64,000 bases of DNA from Thereva unica (Eukaryota > Arthropoda > Insecta > Diptera > Therevidae). How positions within the stretch are numbered: the first letter of the stretch is position 1; each line of letters opens with the position of its first letter. Under the pieces are notes generated by a model. The model did no database searches. It was not told the origin of the DNA and saw only the letters and a list, made by a program, of their open reading frames with translations. The stretch covers positions 168,592,516 through 168,656,515 of the forward strand of contig OX465281.1 of assembly GCA_949987705.1 (NCBI GenBank), written 5' to 3'. The translations under genes and the position numbers were made by a program. Shown here in pieces: positions 54,801 through 64,000 of this stretch.

Positions 54801-54837
54801 TCGACTTCTTTGGACTGCTGCCCTGTACAGTGGGCAC
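51805..54837 (-). CDS. R1-clade ORF2: endonuclease-reverse transcriptase, copy 1
   Basis: The intact product is 1010 residues. Residues 1-220 are an APE-type endonuclease (RFIQINLNHCQ, CEQYRN, LAGDFNAW near 131-138, SDHQAII near 207) that nicks the target. The reverse transcriptase spans about 420-720, with NKAPGMDGIPN, SYRPICLLS, QFGFRKARSTTDAV, LITLDVKNAF (555-564), GVPQGSVLGPLLW (614-626) and catalytic FADD (647-650). A C-terminal CPVC...EHVFFTC knuckle lies at 925-942. Together these carry out target-primed reverse transcription. No RNase H domain is present, as in R1. The start overlaps the end of ORF1 by about 49 bp. Confidence 0.95.
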   Translation of the reverse strand: MPTVQGSSPKKSKSKIRFIQINLNHCQAAQDLLAQTVYEEKIDVAIVCEQYRNLHSGVWISDSSGTSAIWTCGSRAMEDTMRSPENGFTRAKVGGIHVYSCYAAPSLTLDDYESMLERLAADASRHHPVILAGDFNAWAVEWGSRQTNARGRILLEVFSRLNVVLVNTGGENTFQRGGRSSVIDITYVSDSVAKDLQWRVSDLYTHSDHQAIIFEVGQGIGKRNPRYGTARGWAVKKLDTEVFEEVFLHDARSAGGAREGAEEIEESVKRACDASMPRRAGNRRLSPNFWWNAEIDECRRTCLKARRKTQRGRNRPDFDELLQRYKEARKMLNKAIARSKSEHFKRLCREADSDPWGGAYKMVMSAVKGKRSPPITCPALLQSIVYVLFPQNVRTVDLPTLQVDPEEIPAVTADEILEAAKKVAINKAPGMDGIPNKAAKLAASIAPDRFAEVFTACLREGIFPERWKQQKLVLLPKPNKPLGNPSSYRPICLLSCIGKLFERVICNRILPSVERVGGLSDKQFGFRKARSTTDAVNMVVGIARAAIEKNHCCALITLDVKNAFNSARWNKIVEALIKLGTPKYLVRVVADYLQGRSLHCDSDDGPKVFGTTCGVPQGSVLGPLLWIAMYNDVLGLRLPKEAVAIGFADDIGVVVEGKPEPDDIELYANEAIWEIKAWLERAGLKLAEHKTEVVLISKRRKLVSVRIKVGEQIIHSQPALRYLGVMIDRRLNFKAHLEGTADKASAICAALARMLPNVGGPRPSRRLLLGRVVSSVLLYAAPVWAAALSRTANSRKWRGAYRLSALRACCAYRTTSDDAACVIAGMIPIDILAREGMRLYDPEYGGGEPRRVRRQMARCESLREWQAKWDESVKGRWTHRLIPNVEIWATRERGEVSYDLTQFLSGHGGYRKYLHRFGHDDSPLCPVCPATEEDAEHVFFTCSRFAEERAKLEERVEEPLTPENILDHMMRSEEMWRDVEATLKTIHRKLRQEEAVRNRERHRNATSRSS

Positions 54838-56447
54838 CTATTACTCCCCGTAGCGTGAGCGTCGTGCTCGCCCTTCCCCTTATCTCCTTTACATAGGAGG
54901 CATTTAGGGCTCTTATTGCAGTCCTTAGCAATATGTCCCCCCTCCCCGCATCACCAGCATAGCTCCTTCATGTCCTGAGCGCTGGTGCATTTCTTAGCGA
55001 TATGACCTATCCCAAAACATTTGAAGCACTTAATTGGTGCTGTTGTCTCCCGTATCCGGCAAACAACCCAGCCGATGCGAACCTTCCCCACCTCAAGTGC
55101 CTTTTTTGCGCTAGCGACCGGAAGGCTTATTATGGCCGTCTGCGTACCACCATATGCCTTCCTTACTCTAACATCCTCTTCCTGCACCTCCGTCAGTTTC
55201 AGCTGCTCCCGCAGCGCATTGCAGACCTCTAGCTTAGTGGTAATCTCGTCCAGATCCCTGCACTCGATTAACACGCGGTTGGTACCTGCCCTAACCTCTG
55301 CCGCCTCCCCGATTGACGTCTTGATCTTTTGCTTTAGATCATCCGTCTTTCCCTCGCCAGCTGCCAGTTCCATTAGAAGATCGCCCTTTTGGGTTCTTCT
55401 AATGCGCATGACCCTATTCCCCAACTCCGTAAGGGAAGCATCCGTCCTGACTTTTCGTAGGATGTCCGCATACGACGTCCCACTAGTCGCTGTTATAATC
55501 AGCGCGTCAGGCCTTTCTTTTTTGTGGGACTTTCTGTCCTCTTTTTTCTTTTTCTTTCTTTTTCTTGCTTTCTTGTTCTCCACTTTAGTCCAAGCGGAGC
55601 TCTTCTTTTCTTTCTTTTCGGAGGACGCTTCTTCCATGGGTGTGCCCGCGGTTATCTTAACGGCCTCTCGCTCTTCTTGGGGTTTTCTTTCTTTATTTCC
55701 CCCTTTGTTTCTTTTTGGGGCGCTGTGGGTGGTTTGCACTTCCTCGTTGCTATCCCGTTGGCGTTTACGGGATTCCCCTGTTTTCTCGGCCGTGTGCGGG
55801 TCCTTAGCTTCCCCAACCTTCCTTTTTACGGCGCTTCTTACTTTATGAGCTTCTGGAGTTGTCTGTGTCGCTATCTCCATCTTCTCCTTAATCATCTTTA
55901 TGGCCTCCTCCTTTGCCTCTAAATAATCAGCCCTGAGGTCCTTAATGTGTCCGTGGATCACATTTGATACATTGCTTCTAGAAGCAATGTAGTCCGACAG
56001 GGTCTTGATCGTTGTACCCAGCTTTGCTAGGCACCTTGGCAAGCACTCCTCTTTTTCGTTAGCGACTGCGCTAGTAGTAGCGTGGCCGCTATTTTCCCTC
56101 TTATTCTCCTCTTCGGTACTTACCAGACTTACCCTCAAAACCTCGCTCGGCTTACCAATCGAGCTGGTGCTGCTTGACCGCACCTTTTCTTTGGTACGGT
56201 CCTCCGCGGGTTTTGTGGGTGGTGACCTCACCACCCTCGCGGATCTTGCGAACGTCGCTTTTCTCTCTTGCTCTTTAGGCGCGATGAGTTTGCCACTGGC
56301 GACTGACCCCTGGCACCTACTGTTGCCAGTTTCCAGCCGTACGCCGGAGACCGCGGCCTCCTCCGACGTTGGGGCATATATCCCTACCCCGACTTTTTTC
56401 TCTTTGTTCGTACTCATCATTTTTAATAGTTTCGGGTGTTCTTTCAA
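54789..56447 (-). pseudogene. R1-clade ORF1 gag-like protein, one nonsense codon
   Basis: The 498-residue frame (54951-56447) has a long lysine/glutamate-rich N-terminal half, a central RRM-like or structured region (TDASLTELGNRVMRIRRTQK) and a CCHC knuckle (CFKCFGIGHIAKKC). A second knuckle begins CW, is hit by TGA, and continues in the same frame with CGEGGHIAKDC and then a CLLC...H...C tail to about 54789. Replacing that single codon would complete the knuckle, so this is one nonsense change, consistent with CGA to TGA. ORF1 binds the LINE RNA and escorts it to the target. Confidence 0.85.
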
Positions 56448-56579
56448 GTCTACCCACCCGAAAAAAAGACTGAAGAGGTAAAAATGAGGATGGGAGGTAA
56501 GGACTGTAGGATGGGAAGACCGGGTTATGAAGGAAGACGACTGTCTGCTACGTGTTTGAAACGCATTGCCCGGAGTGAA

Positions 56580-56692
<113 letters not shown>

Positions 56693-59600
56693 TTTTTCCT
56701 GGGGGTAAAAAAGCATTCGCTACCGGCATGACTCAAGTGCCCCTTACTGGCCGATCCCGCATGACGGTTATGTTTCACGTAAATCCACACATACACACAT
56801 ATGGACACATAAGTGCACATACGCATATATGGGTCTATGAACATGAGAACTAAAAAAGCCCCTCCGACGTGATCCACCCCCGCGGGACTGGCTAATAAGC
56901 ATTACATCGCGGGGGTCGTTCAGCTTCATTCAGCTGCTTCTGCTCGCGGCATTTCTGTGCCTTTCTCTATTTCTTACGGCTTCTTCTTGCCTTAGCTTTC
57001 TGTGAATGGTCTTGAGGGTTGCTTCCACGTCCCTCCACATTTCCTCAGACCTCATCATATGGTCTAGGATGTTTTCGGGCGTTAGTGGCTCCTCGACCCT
57101 TTCTTCTAGTTTCGCCCTTTCCTCGGCGAATCTCGAGCAGGTAAAGAAGACGTGTTCTGCGTCTTCCTCCGTCGCTGGGCACACCGGACACAACGGTGAA
57201 TCATCGTGCCCAAAGCGGTGGAGGTATTTCCTATACCCCCCATGTCCGCTCAGGAACTGCGTGAGGTCGTAACTTACTTCCCCACGCTCCCTCGTAGCCC
57301 ATATTTCCACATTAGGGATAAGTCTGTGGGTCCAGCGACCCTTAACAGACTCGTCCCACTTCGCCTGCCATTCCCTTAAAGACTCGCAGCGCGCCATCTG
57401 CCGCCGCACCCTTCTTGGCTCCCCTCCACCATATTCTGGGTCATAGAGACGCATGCCCTCCCTCGCCAGAATATCTATGGGGATCATCCCAGCTATCACG
57501 CACGCCGCATCGTCGGACGTGGTCCTGTACGCGCAGCAAGCGCGTAGTGCACTTAGCCTATAAGCACCCCTCCATTTTCTGCTATTTGCAGTCCTGTTTA
57601 ACGCTGCTGCCCACACTGGCGCTGCGTATAACAGGACTGAGCTGACCACCCTCCCCAAAAGGAGGCGGCGACTCGGTCTAGGGCCCCCAACATTGGGCAG
57701 CATTCTTGCGAGTGCTGCACAAATCGCAGACGCTTTGTCTGCCGTGCCCTCCAAGTGCGCTTTGAAGTTTAGCCTCCGGTCGATCATCACTCCCAGGTAC
57801 CTTAGTGCGGGCTGTGAGTGGATGATCTGTTCCCCTACCTTGATCCTCACGGATACTGGCTTTCGTCGCTTGCTGATCAGCACTACTTCCGTTTTGTGCT
57901 CAGCAAGCTTCAACCCCGCGCGTTCTAACCACGCTTTAATTTCCCAGATCGCTTCGTTTGCGTACAATTCGATGTCATCTGGGTGTTTTCCTTCGACAAC
58001 TACCCCGATATCATCTGCAAACCCGATCGCCACTGCTTCCTTTGGAAGACGAAGCCCCAACACATCATTGTACATTGCGATCCATAGGAGAGGGCCCAGG
58101 ACGGAACCTTGCGGGACACCGCATGTTGTCCCGAACACTTTAGCGCCATCGTCCGAATCACAATGAAGCGACCTACCCTGAAGGTAGTCGGCCACTACAC
58201 GCACTAGGTACTTTGGTGTGCCTAGCTTGATCAACGCCTCAACTATTTTGCTCCACCTCGCTGAGTTGAAAGCATTTTTTACGTCGAGGGTTATCAATGC
58301 GCAGCAGTGATTTTTCTCTATGGCGGCTCTTGCTATGCCCACCACCACATTGACTGCATCAGTCGTCGACCTTGCCTTTCTAAAGCCGAATTGCTTGTCC
58401 GACAGGCCACCTACCCTTTCGACGCTAGGGAGAATCCTGTTACAGATCACCCGCTCGAAAAGTTTGCCTATACAACTAAGGAGGCATATCGGTCTGTAGG
58501 ACGATGGGTCCCCTAGAGGTTTGTTCGGCTTCGGTAGGAGCACGAGTTTCTGCTGTTTCCATCGCTCCGGGAAGATCCCCTCTCTCAGGCACGCTGTGAA
58601 GACTTCAGCGAACCTGTCTGGCGCTATTGAAGCTGCTAGCTTCGCCGCTTTATTTGGTATGCCATCCATGCCAGGGGCCTTGTTGATGGCTACCTTTTTT
58701 GCAGCCTCCAGAATCTCATCTGCGGTCACCGCAGGTATCTCTTCTGGGTCCACCTGGAGGGTGGGTAGATCGACCGTGCGTACGTTCTGTGGAAACAGGA
58801 CATACACAATACTCTGGAGCAGCGCGGGGCAGGTGATCGGCGGAGAGCGTTTGCCCTTGACCGCTGACATAACCATTTTATAGGCTCCACCCCAGGGGTC
58901 CGAGTCTGCTTCTCTGCACAACCTTTTGAAGTGCTCGGATTTACTTCTAGCGATGGCCTTGTTCAGCATTTTTCTCGCTTCCTTATACCTCTGAAGGAGT
59001 TCATCGAAATCTGGACGGTTCCGGCTTCTCTGAGTTCTCCTTCTCGCTTTCAGGCAGGCCTTTCGGCATTCATCGATCTCTGCGTTCCACCAGAAGTTTG
59101 GTGAGAGTCTACGATTGCCGGCGCGCCGTGGCATGGATGCGTCACATGCCCATTTCACTGCTTCTTCTATTTCCTCTGCCCCTTCCCTGGCACCTCCTGC
59201 CGACCTCGCATCATGCAGGAATACTTCCTCGAACACCTCTGCGTCGAGTTTCTTAACGGCCCATCCTCTAGCCGTTCCGTACCTAGGATTCCTCTTTTCT
59301 ATACGCTGACCAACCTCGAAGATGATGGCTTGGTGGTCACTGTGCGTGTACAGATCGCTCACCCGCCACTGTAGGTCTTTGACCACTGAATCACTCACAT
59401 AAGTGATGTCGATTACCGATGTTCTCCCACCCCTTTGGAAGGTGTTTTCGCCTCCAGAGTTGACTAACACTACGTTAAGTCGCGAGAATACTTCTAGAAG
59501 TATGCGCCCTCTTGCATTCGTTTGTCGACTGCCCCATTCGACAGCCCAAGCATTGAAATCACCCGCTAGTATTACCGGGTGATGGCGGCTCGCGTCGGCG

Positions 59601-59910
59601 GCTAACCTTTCCAACATCGACTCGTAATCGTCTAGTGTCAGGCTTGGCGCCGCATAGCAGCTGTAGACGTGTATTCCGCCTACTTTTGCCCGAGTGAAGC
59701 CATTCTCTGGGCTTCTCATGGTATCTTCCATGGCTCGGCTCCCACACGTCCATATCGCTGACGTGCCGCTGCTATCATTTATCCAGACGCCGCTGTGCAG
59801 ATTTCTATACTGCTCGCAGACGATTGCGACGTCGATTTTTTCCTCGAAAACTGTCTGTGCCAGCAGATCTTGTGCCGCTTGACAGTGGTTCAAGTTAATC
59901 TGTATGAACC

Positions 59911-61594
<1,684 letters not shown>

Positions 61595-62016
61595 CCCCGT
61601 TTATGACTAGGTTCAACCCGGGTTCAATCCAGTCAGAAACGGATGTCGAGTTGAAACTGGGTCCACTCAACCCTACTCAGCTCTCCTACCTGGATTGAGT
61701 TGAATTTTACCACATATACGCAGGTTGAATTGAAATTGGGTTGAAGTGACATTTATCTTGTTTGTTTACTATTCGTGAAGTCCGCAGTCGGCGTTAGTTT
61801 TGTGTTTGATGTTTTTTCTGGTACAGGAAAAATAAATTATTTCATTCTAAATTTTTACGTATTTATAAATGAGATCTTTCCACAAAAATTTGAGGTTATG
61901 TTTTGAATTAATTCAACTCTATTTCAACCCAAAGTGAACTCAACTCAACTTCATATACGGTGGTCGAAATTTCAACTCAATCTCGACTCAACTTTTCGAC
62001 CTAGTCATAAACGGGG
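61595..62016. mobile_element. MITE, 422 bp, TA target duplication
   Basis: Terminal repeats CCCCGTTTATGACTAGGT and its inverted partner lie at 61595-61612 and about 61999-62016, flanked by TA on both sides. The interior is rich in GTTGAA/TTCAAC words. Size, TIRs and TA target fit a Tc1/mariner- or pogo-mobilised MITE. Confidence 0.85.
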
Positions 62017-62023
62017 TAAGATA

Positions 62024-62075
62024 GCGAAGTGTATTCTATTTGTCACACCTTTTCATTTCATACCCATGTCTGGGG
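62024..62075 (-). repeat. Remote match to the 128-bp Helitron repeat core
   Basis: GTGTATTCTATTTGTCACACC, then TTTCATTTCATACCCATGTC, resembles the complement of the unit core at 38.9-50 kb (GACATGGGTATCAAATGAAA), with several substitutions. It is directly next to the MITE. Confidence 0.5.
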
Positions 62076-62517
62076 TCGGGGAGCGCAATTGCAAAATTTG
62101 ATTGCAGATTGTATTGTCATGCGAACTATACGTATATGTGCAAAATTTGCAGTTGATCGGTTATATGGAACTGGGTCAAAATCAAGTTGCAAGATTTGTT
62201 TACACTACACAGACATACAGATCAAGATAATATAAGGCATATAAAAAGTTAAGTTGCCATTGATATCAGGGAAATTAAATGTAAACAATAAAATTCTTTG
62301 ATTCTTCATCCACGCCATGGTATATTTCTTTATTCGATATAAACAATAGTTTTTTGAGCTGCAAATTTCGCCATAATTTCGTTCTCATCGGCTTTTGTTC
62401 TGGAAGCGAATTTACAGACGTATTCACGTCGAAAACTTGTTTAATATGGAACAAAATTCCCCGAAGGAAATTAAAAAATAATTATGTTGTCAATATATGT
62501 ATATAGAAAAAAAAAGC

Positions 62518-62605
62518 ACCGCTAGCCCAAGGATCGAACTCGCACCCCACAGATCCCACAGACAAGAATACTTCTCCTAGCCCTTTGCGCTATGCCAAGT
62601 ACTAT
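62518..62605 (-). ncRNA. tRNA-like module 1 (SINE or tRNA relic)
   Basis: The minus strand has a B-box-like GAGTTCGATCC near 62528-62538, an A-box-like segment around 62580 and a T-run at its 3' end (62508-62515). Stems do not fold into a clean tRNA by eye. Confidence 0.35.
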
Positions 62606-62670
62606 CGGCCGCTGCCCAATATGTTAATAAATCATTTCAGAAAGAAGAAAAAGAGAAAAATAAAACAACC

Positions 62671-62762
62671 GGCCTGCCCCGACCAGGGATCGAACCTGCA
62701 AACGCCACACACTACGCTGAATCGAGGATCCGACGCTCTACCCACTCCCCCATCGGCCTGCT
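62671..62762 (-). ncRNA. tRNA-like module 2 (SINE or tRNA relic)
   Basis: The minus strand has A-box-like GGGGGAGTGGGTAGAGC (about 62733-62750) and a perfect B-box GGTTCGATCCC (62686-62696). The spacing of about 50 bp is that of a tRNA promoter. The acceptor stem does not pair well, so it is probably tRNA-derived. Confidence 0.4.
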
Positions 62763-64000
62763 TCCAGATTTACAACAATAAAATAATTTGTTCGATGCCT
62801 ATGAAATGTTTAGGTTGAACCAATTTTAACAGTTTTTTATGCCTAACTTCGAACTCCGTTATCAGAATTTAAAAAAAATTTAACGGGACCACCGTGGGAA
62901 GCTCCCCCTTCAAATGAACCAAAAAAAAGCAAAAAAGTTATTGGGCTACAAAGTTATGCGTGAACAGGACCACAAAATACCTACACGTCGAATTGAGTAA
63001 CCTCCTCTTTTTTTGAAGTCGGTTAAAAAACCAAAAGTTGTAGAAAAGACCCTACATTTTTTTTCACTCTACCAAATTTTGCGTATCTGTCATAATTTTT
63101 GAGTTATTTTTAAAGAAAGACATATTTTTGCAAACTTGCAAAAAGCTCTCTTCACTTCAAGATCAAATTTTTCCAAAACTAACCACTGTAAACCGGCCAA
63201 ACTTATAGAGCATATTACAAGTGCATAAATAAAGTAAATTGTAAAATGGTAACGATCATTTTTAATTGGGATGGTAATTAGGGGGTCATTTTCACATTTT
63301 TTGGCGGCCAAAAAAATATAAACCAATTTTGTTTTTGTCGTAACTCGCTTAATTTCGATACTAGGAACTCCCAAATGGTGTTATATATAAGCTGTGAGTG
63401 TTGTGGAAATCCGCTGTTTCCGTGAAGCCAAAAATTACGTTTTCCTTCTGCATACTTTTACCTGAAAAATTAGATCTGGACGACGCCGATTTGACTTGAG
63501 TATAGCGGATTAAATAATTTGATTCGCAAACTAGTTTTTGTACAACTGCGAAGATTGACGAACATAGTATGGTAGGTAACGTCCAACAGTAATCAAGCAC
63601 AAATGTCGACAGTACAGGCGTCACTTCAACGCGAGGTGCACCAACTGAAAACACATGTGTTGGCGCAAAGGTAAGGCCAGCGACAGGATGAAGTACGACG
63701 GTCTAGGGGTCCTCGCCCCTGTAATTTGTAATTAAATGAAAGGCCATTTAAAACTTTTAATTAATGCAAAATAAACTTTGAAACGTATGTTTGAAATATG
63801 TGTTTTATTTCAAAGACAAAATTGACTGCTTGCTCATACTGGTGTTTATTTCGATAACAGTTAAACGGAAGTGTTCGGACAATTTTCCACCTCACAAACT
63901 GAGTTAATTTTTGAGAATACCACATTCAAGTCACGTTCTTCCGTGAACCTAGCTGGCATGCGGGGAAAACCCTTGAGAACTTTCGCTGTGAATCAATTAT
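62763..64000. other. Unassigned DNA at the right edge
   Basis: No supported gene. Short open frames have no domain signature. Confidence 0.5.

Noticed and set aside
51881..54858. Plus-strand frames of 60-158 codons across the R1 elements (also 57006-59980)
   Set aside because: They are antisense shadows of ORF2, repeated identically in both copies.

Overview
The window looks like intergenic DNA from an arthropod, most likely an insect, and almost everything recognisable in it is a transposable element (TE) or an endogenous virus-like element. It is AT-rich and contains arthropod-type families: an R1-clade LINE, a Copia relic with a Drosophila-copia-like primer site, a CsRn1-like Gypsy, Tc3-like and pogo-like DNA transposons, Helitron-like elements and a Polinton. 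I recognise no host protein-coding gene and cannot name the species.

Layout. (1) 0.7-4.2 kb: an old LINE on the minus strand is split by a 5'-truncated LOA/I-like LINE on the plus strand, with a 9-bp target-site duplication (TSD). (2) 4.15-6.1 kb: a DNA element with inverted arms of about 0.5 kb, one arm carrying a perfect 35-bp hairpin. (3) 8.9-11.6 kb: a 5'-truncated Gypsy element on the minus strand with its 3' LTR. (4) 11.9-14.4 kb: GATCAGG-rich minisatellites and a Copia gag/pol fragment on the minus strand. (5) 14,909-30,080: a 15.2-kb Polinton (Maverick/adintovirus-like) exactly bounded by 787-bp terminal inverted repeats and the 6-bp TSD TTGTTA. (6) 30.5-32.2 kb: a dead hAT-like transposase. 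(7) 34.4-38.5 kb: a Tc3-like transposon with a pogo-like transposon inserted inside it. (8) 38.5-50.4 kb: four copies of a Helitron-like element made of 128-bp tandem repeats. Two form a 6.4-kb near-perfect palindrome, and a 2-kb piece of the pogo/Tc3 composite is duplicated between the others. (9) 50.4-51.5 kb: a foldback element with 492-bp arms. (10) 51.55-60.2 kb: two R1-clade LINEs in tandem, each with an intact ORF2. (11) 60.2-64 kb: small MITE-like and tRNA-like relics.

The Polinton keeps most of its gene set: integrase with chromodomain, collagen-like fibre protein, genome-packaging ATPase, parvovirus-like phospholipase A2 protein, adenain-type protease, penton protein, protein-primed DNA polymerase B and several small conserved or unknown proteins. 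Several genes have a TATA box about 35-80 bp before the start, sometimes overlapping the previous gene. It is defective: the ATPase is frameshifted, the penton has an in-frame stop, no major capsid gene is visible, and a hAT-type MITE sits in the polymerase C-terminus.

From 34.3 to 60.2 kb nearly every TE boundary lies in a (TA)n tract. Some families (Tc1/pogo, Helitron) are expected to use TA or AT targets, but the two R1-clade LINEs are not, which suggests a (TA)n-targeting R1 lineage.
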